Origin: JARYLZ01 sp964388275
Lineage (GTDB): Bacteria > Bacteroidota > Ignavibacteria > SZUA-365
DNA: 64,000 nucleotides
Direction of reading: 5' to 3'
Assembly (NCBI GenBank): GCA_964388275.1
Contig: CAYLZD010000020.1
Location: 1-64,000 of the forward strand
The position numbers and the translations under genes were made by a program. The notes below the pieces were generated by a model. The model had not been told where the DNA came from, made no database searches, and saw nothing but the letters and a program-made list of their open reading frames with translations. Shown here piece after piece: positions 1 to 7,697 of this stretch (position 1 is its first letter; every line of letters starts with the position of its first letter).

Positions 1-295
1 CGAGCGAGCGCAGATACTGCCAGCTGTAGATGCCGGTGTCGTGACCGTCGCCCCAGCGGAGCGCCAGCGCGTAATTGCCGACGGCTTCCGCCGCGGCGAG
101 CTGGTTTCTGCCGGGGGCCTGCGACGGGGGCTGCGCCGGCATTCTCACGTTGCCGAGCAGGTCGGATTCGCCTTTACAGACCGCGCAGGGACAGGAATCG
201 CGCAGCAAAGCCAACGGGAACAGCGAAACGCTTCCGTCGCTCCAGGTTATCCGGAGCTCGCCGTTCTTCGTGAGATTGACCGCGCTTGCCGTCAT
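1..295 (-). CDS. DUF971 (GBBH-like N-terminal) domain protein, 3' end outside window
   Basis: The reverse strand reads an open frame from an ATG at 295 to the window edge, 98 codons without a stop. It begins MTASAVNLTKNGELRITWSD and contains RDSCPCAVCKGE and WGDGHDTGIYSWQYLR, which are hallmarks of the DUF971 / gamma-butyrobetaine-hydroxylase N-terminal-like family. The two-cysteine CPCAVC motif resembles a metal site; small stand-alone members are thought to be involved in iron-sulfur or metal handling, but this is not firmly established. It is the last gene seen of the leftward cluster, 33 bases after the cupin gene. The C-terminus is off the window. Confidence 0.85.
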   Translation of the reverse strand, partial: MTASAVNLTKNGELRITWSDGSVSLFPLALLRDSCPCAVCKGESDLLGNVRMPAQPPSQAPGRNQLAAAEAVGNYALALRWGDGHDTGIYSWQYLRSL

Positions 296-328
296 TTATT
301 CCGTCTGCCGTCCGCGAAGCGCCGCGGC

Positions 329-613
329 CTAAAGCGGCCTTGTGGCGTCCAGGCACACCACCGGTGTGGTACCCAGCACTTCCGCCGAATGAGGCGTGTC
401 CGCGGGCACTATGAAGCGCCGGCCGGGGACGAGTATATGATCGATATCGTCGATCGTGATCTTGAGAGAACCGCTCAACACGACGTGCACTGTTTCGTGA
501 GGATGGGCGTGCCTCGGGAAGCACATGCCGTTCGGATAACTGTACACGTAGATGTTGTACCCCTCGTCCTTGAGGGATTTCTTGATCTGTTCGATGATCT
601 CCCTTTCCATCAA
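329..613 (-). CDS. Small cupin-domain protein
   Basis: This 94-residue protein is almost entirely one cupin barrel. FPRHAHPHETVHVVLSGSLK gives the first cupin motif with three histidines and a glutamate as likely metal ligands, and PGRRFIVPADTPHSAEV gives the second. Its substrate cannot be told from sequence: single-domain cupins act as sugar-binding sensors, isomerases or dioxygenases. The start codon overlaps the panB stop by four bases, so the two are probably translationally coupled. It may support the neighbouring pantothenate step or simply share the operon. Confidence 0.8.
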   Translation of the reverse strand: MMEREIIEQIKKSLKDEGYNIYVYSYPNGMCFPRHAHPHETVHVVLSGSLKITIDDIDHILVPGRRFIVPADTPHSAEVLGTTPVVCLDATRPL

Positions 614-1440
614 TAACTCTCCGCTTCGTTGGGAAATCTGCCGTTCTTCACATCAGCGATGTAATTTCTGAACGCGTCCTGAATATCCTCGGCCAGGGAG
701 GCGTAACGGCGCACGAAGCGGGGCCGGAAGTCCTCGAAGAGTCCGAGCATGTCGACGCTGACAAGTATCTGTCCGCTGCAGTGCGGTCCCGCGCCGATCC
801 CGATGGTCGGAATCCGCAGCCGTTGCGTGATGTCGCGGGCGAGCCCGGCCGGGATTTTCTCGAGCACGACGGCGAACGCCCCCGCTTCCTCCAGCGCCAC
901 GGCGTCTCTGATCAGCGCCTGCGCCTCCTGTTCGCTCGTGCCTCTCGGCCTGTAGCCGCCGTAGCTGAGTATGGACTGCGGCATCAAGCCGATGTGGCCG
1001 ATGATGGGTATTCCCTCGCCGGAGATTTTCCGGACCACGGGCGCCACCCTCTCGCCGCCTTCCACCTTGACGCCGAGGGCGTTCGTCTCTTTCATCACCC
1101 TGCCGGCGTTGCGGAAGGCCTCTTCCACCGTGACCTGATAGGACATGAAAGGAAGGTCGGTTATCACCATGGAGCGGCGGGCGACGTTGGAGACTATCCG
1201 TGTGTGATAGATCATCTCGTCGAGAGTGACGGGCAGCGTGGTGCTGTTGCCCTGGAAAACGTTGCTGAGCGAGTCGCCGACGAGTATGATGTCGACTCCG
1301 GCGTCGTCCATCATGCGCGCCATCAGGAACTCGTAGGCCGTCAGGCAGGCGATTATCTCGCCCGCGTCCTTCATTTCCTGAATTGTGCGGGTGGTAATCC
1401 GGCTTGCTTTCGACGACACGGGCGCCGCGCTATCGTTCAT
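610..1440 (-). CDS. panB: 3-methyl-2-oxobutanoate hydroxymethyltransferase (ketopantoate synthase)
   Basis: PanB transfers a hydroxymethyl group from 5,10-methylene-tetrahydrofolate to 2-oxoisovalerate, the first committed step of pantothenate and coenzyme A synthesis in the cytoplasm. The 276-residue protein has the family blocks CLTAYEFLMARMMDDAGVD, VGDSLSNVFQGNSTTLPVT (magnesium and substrate binding), VKVEGG, GHIGLMPQS and IPTIGIGAGPHCSGQILV in order, at full family length. It sits between a LipM-type gene six bases upstream and the cupin gene that overlaps its stop. panC and panD are not in the window. Confidence 0.96.
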   Translation of the reverse strand: MNDSAAPVSSKASRITTRTIQEMKDAGEIIACLTAYEFLMARMMDDAGVDIILVGDSLSNVFQGNSTTLPVTLDEMIYHTRIVSNVARRSMVITDLPFMSYQVTVEEAFRNAGRVMKETNALGVKVEGGERVAPVVRKISGEGIPIIGHIGLMPQSILSYGGYRPRGTSEQEAQALIRDAVALEEAGAFAVVLEKIPAGLARDITQRLRIPTIGIGAGPHCSGQILVSVDMLGLFEDFRPRFVRRYASLAEDIQDAFRNYIADVKNGRFPNEAESY

Positions 1441-1446
1441 GGTTGT

Positions 1447-2214
1447 CTACGCCTCTTCTCCACGGGGAAAGTAATGAATTGGCGCGCCAACTGAAAAACG
1501 GATTCCCCAGGCGTCCTCGAAGCCGCTCTTCACGGCCGCGCCCACCTCGTCGTAGGAAGGGGAACGCCCCAGTATCTCTTCGAGCGTCACGGTGTGAACC
1601 TCCATGTCGCGCCTGATGTCGGCGCGTTGAGACGCTTCGAGGGCGAGATAATCGGCCAGCCGCAGATGCGCGGCGCCGATCAGAATCGAGCCGTGCTGCA
1701 GGACGGCGCCGCCGATTCTGCGTTGCGCGCTGCCCACGAGCTTCCTTCCCGAGTGCTCGATTTCGTAACGGGCGGAACTCGAGAAACAGGGGATGCCGCC
1801 CGGCTCCTTGTACAGTTTCCCGAAGTCGGGTTTGCTTTTCGCCATCTCCACGTCCGGCGCCAGCCGCCGGAGCCCGGCTGCCAGCGCCTCGCTGATTATG
1901 CGGTAGGTCTCCATTATGCCGCGGTTTTCCGAGGGCATGACGACGCTGTACGTCAACTCCTCGGCGTGCAGTATGGCCCTGCCGCCCGTCGGCCTGCGCA
2001 CCACGTGCAGCCCGTCCGCGGCGATCCTGCCGCTCTCGAGATCCTCTTCGCTCTGATGCCGGCCGAGTGAGACGCACCAGGGTTTCCAGTTGAATATGCG
2101 CAATGTGGGCGGGGCTATGCCGGCGTCCACGGCCGCGGCTCTGTCCGTGTCGAAGTCCATGTTCCACGCGCCGCTGTTCGCGCCGGAGTCGATGAAGACG
2201 AATTCCGTCCTCAT
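1447..2214 (-). CDS. Lipoate/octanoate-protein ligase family, LipM-type octanoyltransferase
   Basis: This 255-residue protein belongs to the BPL/LplA/LipB superfamily. The block RRPTGGRAILHAEELTYS (about residues 73-90) is the lipoyl-binding signature. GIPCFSSSARYEI places a cysteine at residue 143 and GRKLVGSAQRR a lysine at 158, the arrangement of LipM, which uses a catalytic cysteine to move octanoyl from acyl carrier protein to lipoate-dependent proteins. ATP-dependent LplA normally lacks that cysteine. LipM-type function is therefore favoured, with LplA or LipL-like activity as alternatives. It is followed six bases later by panB. Confidence 0.85.
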   Translation of the reverse strand: MRTEFVFIDSGANSGAWNMDFDTDRAAAVDAGIAPPTLRIFNWKPWCVSLGRHQSEEDLESGRIAADGLHVVRRPTGGRAILHAEELTYSVVMPSENRGIMETYRIISEALAAGLRRLAPDVEMAKSKPDFGKLYKEPGGIPCFSSSARYEIEHSGRKLVGSAQRRIGGAVLQHGSILIGAAHLRLADYLALEASQRADIRRDMEVHTVTLEEILGRSPSYDEVGAAVKSGFEDAWGIRFSVGAPIHYFPRGEEA

Positions 2215-2268
2215 TTCAGCGCTCCTCCTGGAGCGTCGGGCGTCCGGATTGCGGGCGGTGTTCCGGCA

Positions 2269-3012
2269 TCATTCGTTCTCGAGCGCGGCGATCACGGAAA
2301 TCATGCGTCCCGCCGCGGCGCCCTCGCGCCTGTGTGAATAAAAGAGAGAGGTCTCGCATATTGTGCAGCAGGAGGCCGTCTCGATCTGCTCGCCGGGGAT
2401 CCCAGCCTCGATCAGTTGCCGGCGCAGGGCGGCGCGCAGGTTGAGACGCGCCTTGCCCTCATCCTTCCGGATCAAGAACTCCGGCGCAAACAGCGCCTCT
2501 GTCTCCGGACCGATCTCGTAACAGCAGGGGCCGGCGCCCGGGCCGATGTAAGCGAACAGCGTGGCCGCCTCCGCGTCGTAGCGTTCGCTCAGAGCGGCGG
2601 CCGCCTTGCCCGCGATGTGAGCCGCGGTTCCGCGCCAGCCGGCGTGAACCGCCGCGAGCGCGTTCTGCCCCGGGGCGTAAAGGAAAACCGGATGGCAATC
2701 CGCCGTCCTGACCGCCAGGCCGAGGTTCGGCGAGCAGGTGATGAGAGCGTCGCAGGAGGAGTATTCGCCGGCCTCCAAGGCCTCCGCCACCACGTCCTCG
2801 TGCGTCTGCTCCATGAAGGCGACTTCATCAGGCGTGAGGCCGACGGCGTTGAGGAAGAGCCGGAGATTCGTCTCGCAGCGGCCGGCTTTCGCGGAGGCGC
2901 GGCCGCCCATGTCGAAACCGCCGGCCTCGGGACCCTGCCGCGTGCTCATCGCGAAGACGAGCCGCGGGAATTGAGACAGCAGCGAGCTGCGTATGATAGG
3001 AAAACCCGGCAT
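2269..3012 (-). CDS. pgeF: YfiH/PgeF-family polyphenol oxidase-like protein
   Basis: A 247-residue single-domain protein with the zinc/copper site of the YfiH (laccase-domain) family: MEQTHEDVV, TADCHPVFLYAP and AVHAGWRGTAAHIAGKA supply the His, Cys-His and His ligands. Family members act as purine nucleoside phosphorylase-like enzymes or as the peptidoglycan editing factor PgeF; which applies here cannot be decided from sequence. The ATG at 3012 has an AGGA sequence just upstream. It lies 15 bases downstream of the PLP enzyme gene and shares its transcription direction. Confidence 0.9.
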   Translation of the reverse strand: MPGFPIIRSSLLSQFPRLVFAMSTRQGPEAGGFDMGGRASAKAGRCETNLRLFLNAVGLTPDEVAFMEQTHEDVVAEALEAGEYSSCDALITCSPNLGLAVRTADCHPVFLYAPGQNALAAVHAGWRGTAAHIAGKAAAALSERYDAEAATLFAYIGPGAGPCCYEIGPETEALFAPEFLIRKDEGKARLNLRAALRRQLIEAGIPGEQIETASCCTICETSLFYSHRREGAAAGRMISVIAALENE

Positions 3013-3027
3013 GAGTATCCTCTTCCG

Positions 3028-4329
3028 TCAGAGCGCCGCCAGCGCTTCGTCGAGATCCCGGATTATGTCGTCCGGATTCTCTATTCCGATCGAAAGCCGT
3101 ATTCCCCCCGGGTCCAGTCCCCGCCGCAGCTGTTCCTCCGGCGGTATGGCCGAATGCGTCATGGAACCGGGATGCTCTATGAGCGTGCGGACGTGGCCCA
3201 GACTCACGGCGAGGGTTATGGCGTATGCCTTTTCCGCGATGAAGTTAATCAGGCGCTCGCCCAGATCGCGGGATTCCTGTGGCGTGCCTCCCTCCAGCGT
3301 GAAGTACATGATCGTGCCGGGCGCGAAACGGCCCTCGTAGTCCAGCATCTGCCTCAGGGCGAGCTCGCGTTGAGGATAGCTCTCGAGTCCCGGGTAAACC
3401 ACGCGGCTCACGCGCGGGTGCTTCTCCAGATACGCGGCCACGGCGCCCGCCGATTCGCTTTCCCGGCGCACTCTCACGGGCAGGGAGGGAAGGCCGTACA
3501 CCAGTATGGGCCAGGCGCTCTTCGTGGCCAGCACTCCGCCGAAATCCTTCCGGTAGAGCAGCAGCATGTCGTAGGCCCACTCGGGGCAGACGATCACGCC
3601 GCCCATGTCTGTCCCGAAGCCCCCGATCCCCTTGGTGAGGGAGTGCATCACGAAATCGGCGCCGTGCTCCAGAGGCCGCTGGCAGTAAGGAGTCGCGAAG
3701 GTGTTGTCCACGACCACCCGTATGCGCTCGTGCTCCTCCCTGCCGCTGTTGATGGCGGCGACGAGGCCGGTGACCGCTCGTATGTCGATCAATTCCATAG
3801 TGGGATTGATGGGCGTCTCGAAGAAAACCACCCGCGTGTTCGGCTTTATGGCCGCCTCGAGCTTGCCGATGTCGAGAAGCTGCGCGAAAGTCACGTCTAT
3901 GCCGTATCTCGGGTACCAGCCGGTCAGCAGGGAGTAGGTGCAGCCGTACAGCACGGGATGCGAGACGATGTGGTCGCCGGTCTTGAGCAGTATCCCGAAC
4001 ACGGCCGAGATGGCCGCCATGCCGGTGGCGAAGGTGACCGCGCCGTCGCCTCCTTCGGCGAAGGCGAGATTCTCCTCGAGTATGTCCTTGTTGGGCTCGC
4101 CCAGCCGGTCATAGATGTAAATGGGTGACTTGTGCCTGGTTTCCTCGGTTGTATGGGCGAATTCTATGAAACCCTGGGCGCCCCGCTGCGCCGAGTCCAG
4201 ACGGTAAGTGGCCGATGAGGAAATGGGGGGTATGACGTGATGCGAGTAGTCCCATTTCTCGGAATGGCTGCGCCCGTAAATCAGTCTGGTTTCCCTGGAA
4301 TACTTCTCGTTGTTCAGTTCGTCGCTCAT
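3028..4329 (-). CDS. Trans-sulfuration PLP enzyme (cystathionine gamma-synthase / methionine gamma-lyase family)
   Basis: The 433-residue protein belongs to the Cys/Met-metabolism PLP family. Visible features are YDRLGEPN (the usual YSRLGNPT cofactor-contact block), FATGMAAISAV, VDNTFATPY with the PLP-binding aspartate, and MHSLTKGIGGFGT with the Schiff-base lysine at about residue 233. Members make cystathionine or homocysteine from activated homoserine, or cleave methionine or cystathionine; I cannot separate these. I chose the ATG at 4329, preceded by GGAG, over an upstream in-frame start at 4437 because homology begins there and the promoter lies between the two. Confidence 0.9.
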   Translation of the reverse strand: MSDELNNEKYSRETRLIYGRSHSEKWDYSHHVIPPISSSATYRLDSAQRGAQGFIEFAHTTEETRHKSPIYIYDRLGEPNKDILEENLAFAEGGDGAVTFATGMAAISAVFGILLKTGDHIVSHPVLYGCTYSLLTGWYPRYGIDVTFAQLLDIGKLEAAIKPNTRVVFFETPINPTMELIDIRAVTGLVAAINSGREEHERIRVVVDNTFATPYCQRPLEHGADFVMHSLTKGIGGFGTDMGGVIVCPEWAYDMLLLYRKDFGGVLATKSAWPILVYGLPSLPVRVRRESESAGAVAAYLEKHPRVSRVVYPGLESYPQRELALRQMLDYEGRFAPGTIMYFTLEGGTPQESRDLGERLINFIAEKAYAITLAVSLGHVRTLIEHPGSMTHSAIPPEEQLRRGLDPGGIRLSIGIENPDDIIRDLDEALAAL

Positions 4330-4406
4330 GGCGTGACTCCGCTGACTTTCGGTGTGTGTCCCGGCGGGGTTTTCCCGCGTCGACCGCGCTCGCCCCACGC
4401 GCCTGC

Positions 4407-4437
4407 AAAAAATATCCCCTCGAAGCAGGAAAAACAA
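4407..4437 (-). promoter_or_regulatory. Bacteroidota-type promoter for the 4329-1 cluster
   Basis: On the reverse strand TTG (4437-4435) is followed by exactly 20 bases and then TATTTTTT (4414-4407), matching TAnnTTTG at five of six defined positions. It lies 77 bases upstream of the PLP enzyme ATG and would drive the leftward cluster. Confidence 0.6.
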
Positions 4438-4492
4438 GGAAAGGAAATCACGGACGGGGAAATACGGATTTTACGGTGTGAAATACCGGGGG

Positions 4493-4523
4493 TTGCCCCG
4501 CGGCGGGCGGGGCGGTATTTTCG
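4493..4523 (+). promoter_or_regulatory. Bacteroidota-type promoter, nearly leaderless, for the HD gene
   Basis: TTG at 4493-4495, a 20-base spacer and TATTTTCG at 4516-4523 (five of six defined positions of TAnnTTTG). The ATG at 4528 follows after only four bases, so the transcript should start at or next to the start codon. Confidence 0.6.
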
Positions 4524-4527
4524 AGGC

Positions 4528-5082
4528 ATGTTTACGCGCGAAGACGCATGGAAGCTGCTTCGGGAATGGACCGCGGGAGAGCGGTTGCTGAAGCATGCGC
4601 TGGCGGTGGAAACCGCCATGCGCGCCCTCGCCGAGAAATTCGGCGGGGACGAGGAATCCTGGGGCATGGCCGGCCTGCTCCACGACATGGACTATGAGAA
4701 ACACCCGGGAATGGACGAGCATCCCTTCGAAGGCGCCCGGAGACTGGCCGAGCTCGGATATCCGGAGGAAATCCGCCGCGCGGTGCTGTCGCATGCCGAT
4801 CATACCGGTGTGGCCAGGGAATCGATAATGGAAAAGGCGCTCTTCGCCTGCGATGAACTCTGCGGCTTCCTGATCGCGGTCGCGTTGGTGCGGCCCGACA
4901 GGAAAATCGCGGGCGTGGAAGCGCGTTCGGTGCGGAAGAAAATGAAGGACAAGGCCTTCGCTCGCGCTGTTTCGCGCGACGACATGTTGAGAGGCGCCCG
5001 GGAGCTCGGCATGGAATTCGACGATTTGGTCGCCTGCCTCGTGACCGCGTTGAGCGCCCGGTCCGATCTATTGAGCGTTTGA
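4528..5082 (+). CDS. HD-domain metal-dependent phosphohydrolase
   Basis: This 184-residue protein carries an HD domain: LLKHALAVETAMRALAE supplies the first histidine, GLLHDMDYEKHP the HD pair, and VLSHADHTG a further histidine. Small stand-alone HD proteins of this kind are often annotated as phosphohydrolases of unknown substrate. An upstream in-frame start at 4237 exists but would run antisense into the PLP enzyme gene. The ATG at 4528 is right after a good -7 element and is where the HD homology begins. It converges with the TIGR01777 gene, 16 bases away. Confidence 0.88.
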   Translation: MFTREDAWKLLREWTAGERLLKHALAVETAMRALAEKFGGDEESWGMAGLLHDMDYEKHPGMDEHPFEGARRLAELGYPEEIRRAVLSHADHTGVARESIMEKALFACDELCGFLIAVALVRPDRKIAGVEARSVRKKMKDKAFARAVSRDDMLRGARELGMEFDDLVACLVTALSARSDLLSV

Positions 5083-5098
5083 CGCCCCGCCGTCTCTG

Positions 5099-6052
5099 TC
5101 AGACGGCTTCGCCGCCCGCGGACAGTATGCTTTTCAACGCCGGCTCGAGCCGCGGATGCCGGAATTCGAAATCCGCTTCCATCAGGCGTTCGGGTGAAAT
5201 CCTCTGTCCGCCGAGCAACGTCCCGGCGAATTCTCCGATAAGCGCGCGCAAGAGGAAAGCCGGAACCGGGAAATAAAAAGGCCTCCTGAGCGCGCGCGCG
5301 ACGGCTGCTCCGAACTCCCTGTTCCTCGCGGGATCCGGCGCCACCGCGGCGAAAGGTCCTCTGATTTCGCTATTTTCCAGCGCGAACATAATGATACGGA
5401 CGGCGTCCTCGATGTGTATCCAGGGCAGCCATTGCCTGCCGTTTCCCAAGGGCCCGCCCGCGAACATCCTGATCGGACGCGCGAGCAGCGGCAGCGCGCC
5501 TCCTTTCGCGGACAGCACTATGCCGAAACGCGGCACGGCCACCCTGGTTCCGGCGCGGCCCGCGGCCAGCGCCTCTTTTTCCCAGTCCTCGCAGAGGCGC
5601 GCGAGAAAATCGTCTCCGGCGGGCGCGTCTTCCGGCAGCGGCCGGTCGCCGGTGTCGCCGTAATAGCCGATGCCCGATACGCTGACGAACACCTCCGGAG
5701 GCGCGGCCGCGGAGGCGATCGCGCCGCTTATGCCGCGCGTGCCCATGATGCGGCTGCCGGCGATACGTTTCTTGACCCGCTCGTTCCAACGGGCGCCTCC
5801 AATGGACTCGGCGGCGAGATGTACCACTGCGTAGGCGCCCGAAACGGCTTCAGTCCATCCCCCTGAAACGCCCGGCGTCCATTCCCGGAAATCGTCGATT
5901 CCTGGAATAGATACGGCCGCGCGCCGGACGTCGCGGCTCAACGCCGTGATTCGATAACCCCTTGCCGACAGTTCGGGCAGCAGGGCCCTTCCGAGGAGGC
6001 CCGTAGCCCCTGTGACCACAACGCGTTTGTGCGGATTCGAATCGGAGTCCAT
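5099..6052 (-). CDS. TIGR01777-family NAD(P)-dependent epimerase/reductase (YfcH-like)
   Basis: An extended SDR-fold protein of about 317 residues. KRVVVTGATGLLGRALLPEL is the N-terminal nucleotide-binding Gly motif, and VHLAAESIGGARWNERVKK together with VSGIGYYGDTGDRPL are typical of the TIGR01777 group, as is the C-terminal DUF1731-like end. The physiological substrate is unknown. I prefer the ATG at 6052 (MDSDSNPHKR) because homology starts at once; a GTG at 6106 would add 18 residues of no recognisable homology. No good promoter was found in the 5' region shared with fbaB. Confidence 0.88.
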   Translation of the reverse strand: MDSDSNPHKRVVVTGATGLLGRALLPELSARGYRITALSRDVRRAAVSIPGIDDFREWTPGVSGGWTEAVSGAYAVVHLAAESIGGARWNERVKKRIAGSRIMGTRGISGAIASAAAPPEVFVSVSGIGYYGDTGDRPLPEDAPAGDDFLARLCEDWEKEALAAGRAGTRVAVPRFGIVLSAKGGALPLLARPIRMFAGGPLGNGRQWLPWIHIEDAVRIIMFALENSEIRGPFAAVAPDPARNREFGAAVARALRRPFYFPVPAFLLRALIGEFAGTLLGGQRISPERLMEADFEFRHPRLEPALKSILSAGGEAV

Positions 6053-6094
6053 GAAAGTTGGAACATAAGGGCGCCGCCGCGGGTTCCGCCCGGC

Positions 6095-6125
6095 TTGATC
6101 TTTCACGGTTTAACCAGTAATTTCA
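6095..6125 (+). promoter_or_regulatory. Candidate promoter for fbaB
   Basis: TTG at 6095-6097, a 20-base spacer and TAATTTCA at 6118-6125 (four of six defined positions of TAnnTTTG). It lies 36 bases upstream of the fbaB ATG. The -7 element is weak, but the spacing is the same as at the other promoters in the window. Confidence 0.45.
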
Positions 6126-6161
6126 TGCGACCATTCAACCCTCACAATTCGAGAAATCGCC

Positions 6162-7214
6162 ATGTCAATCAACATTCAAGAACTGCTGGGCCAAGACGCG
6201 GAAAACCTCCTTTCTTTCGACAAGCCTCGCGTTCCGAAGGAATCGCTGCACCTCCCCGGACCCGATTTTGTGGACAGGATCTGGAAGGACAGCGATCGCA
6301 GTCCGAGGGTGCTGGTCAATCTTCAGCGCATATACTCCTCAGGCCGTCTCGCCGGCACCGGATACATGTCGATACTCCCCGTCGATCAGGGCATAGAACA
6401 TTCGGCGGGCGCCTCCTTCGCGCCGAATCCGGCGTATTTCGATCCCGAGAATATCGTCCTCCTGGCGATGGAGGGCGGCTGCAACGCGGTTGCGAGCACG
6501 CTCGGAGTGCTCGGATCGGTGGCGAGACGCTATGCTCACAAGATACCCTTCCTAGTGAAGATCAATCACAACGAACTGTTGACCTATCCGAACAAGCACG
6601 ATCAGATACTCTTCGCTTCCTGCGAACAGGCGGCCGACATGGGCGCGGCCGCGGTGGGCGCCACCATATATTTCGGTTCGGAGGAATCCGCGAGGCAGAT
6701 CGTGGAAATCTCGGAGGCCTTTTCCTACGCGCATGAACTCGGTCTGGCCACCGTCCTGTGGTGCTATCTGCGGAATCCGGCTTTCAAAACCGACAAGGAC
6801 TATCACGTATCCGCCGACCTGACCGGACAGGCCAATCATCTCGGCGTGACGCTGGAAGCGGATATCATAAAACAGAAACTGCCCGAAAACAACGGCGGCT
6901 ACAACGCGCTGTCCTTCGGGAAGACCAGCAAACTGGTGTACGACAAGCTCACGAGCGGGCATCCGATAGACCTCGCCAGATACCAGGTGGTGAGCTGTTA
7001 CATGGGCAGGGCGGGCCTTATCAACAGCGGCGGCGCGTCGTCGGGCGCCGCGGACACGGCCGAAGCCGTGAAAACGGCCGTGATAAACAAAAGAGCCGGA
7101 GGCCAGGGACTCATTTCGGGACGCAAGGCGTTTCAGCGTCCCATGAAAGAAGGGGCGGCGCTCCTGAACGCGATTCAGGACGTCTATCTGTCGCCCGAAG
7201 TAACCATCGCCTGA
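6162..7214 (+). CDS. fbaB: Class I fructose-bisphosphate aldolase (DhnA/FbaB type)
   Basis: FbaB cleaves or forms fructose-1,6-bisphosphate from the two triose phosphates through a Schiff-base lysine, in glycolysis and gluconeogenesis. At 350 residues it is the same length as E. coli FbaB and resembles it along its whole length: TGYMSILPVDQGIEHSAGAS, CNAVASTLGVLGSVARRYAH, PFLVKINHNE, VGATIYFGSEES, VSADLTGQANHLG, DIIKQKLPENNGGY and CYMGRAGLINSGG. No class II aldolase is in the window. A small membrane-protein gene follows 24 bases downstream. Confidence 0.97.
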   Translation: MSINIQELLGQDAENLLSFDKPRVPKESLHLPGPDFVDRIWKDSDRSPRVLVNLQRIYSSGRLAGTGYMSILPVDQGIEHSAGASFAPNPAYFDPENIVLLAMEGGCNAVASTLGVLGSVARRYAHKIPFLVKINHNELLTYPNKHDQILFASCEQAADMGAAAVGATIYFGSEESARQIVEISEAFSYAHELGLATVLWCYLRNPAFKTDKDYHVSADLTGQANHLGVTLEADIIKQKLPENNGGYNALSFGKTSKLVYDKLTSGHPIDLARYQVVSCYMGRAGLINSGGASSGAADTAEAVKTAVINKRAGGQGLISGRKAFQRPMKEGAALLNAIQDVYLSPEVTIA

Positions 7215-7238
7215 CGGCGCCGGCCGTCGTCCGATGCA

Positions 7239-7604
7239 ATGGATATAGCGGCTTTGCCGGCAAGACTGTACTGGCTGCTCTGGCCGCTCAACATTTCGCT
7301 TCTCATCGCGGGTGCGATGCTTCTGCGAGCCGGTTTGCGCAGGGGAGTATCGCTGCGCGGATACCTGGCCCAAGGTCCGGCGAAAGAGAAGCCCGGACGC
7401 ACACGCGACATGGTTCCGACTCTGGCCGGTGTGACGGCTGTCGCATTCTCGCTCAACAATTCGGCGGGGATACCGGACGCGCTGGCGTTCTGCATAAGCG
7501 CGGAGATGATGCCGCTCGTGCGGTTCTTGTCGGCGCTGTTTTTTCTGGCAGTGGTTGCTGTTTTTCTTCTTTTTCTGGAGAAACGCCGTTTCCGGCGATT
7601 TTGA
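7239..7604 (+). CDS. Small hypothetical membrane protein
   Basis: I do not recognise this 121-residue protein. It has a hydrophobic segment near residues 11-27 and another near residues 92-115, separated by a basic loop, and it ends in a strongly basic tail. This suggests a two-helix inner-membrane protein with its ends on the cytoplasmic side. It starts 24 bases after fbaB in the same direction and uses similar GC-rich codons, so it may be co-transcribed. It could be a lineage-specific gene; no function is implied. Confidence 0.55.
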   Translation: MDIAALPARLYWLLWPLNISLLIAGAMLLRAGLRRGVSLRGYLAQGPAKEKPGRTRDMVPTLAGVTAVAFSLNNSAGIPDALAFCISAEMMPLVRFLSALFFLAVVAVFLLFLEKRRFRRF

Positions 7605-7697
7605 CGGAGCGGCGTCCGTCGGCCGCGGCCGCGGAACGGGCGCCGCACTTCGCTTGTTAATGGGGGGACAGGCGCCTGAACCGCAACTGGAGGGAGA

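Noticed and set aside
2416..4128. Long rightward open frame of 570 codons antisense to pgeF and the PLP enzyme
   Set aside because: It lies opposite two clear genes, has no recognisable motif and has the arginine- and glycine-rich composition of a GC-rich shadow frame.
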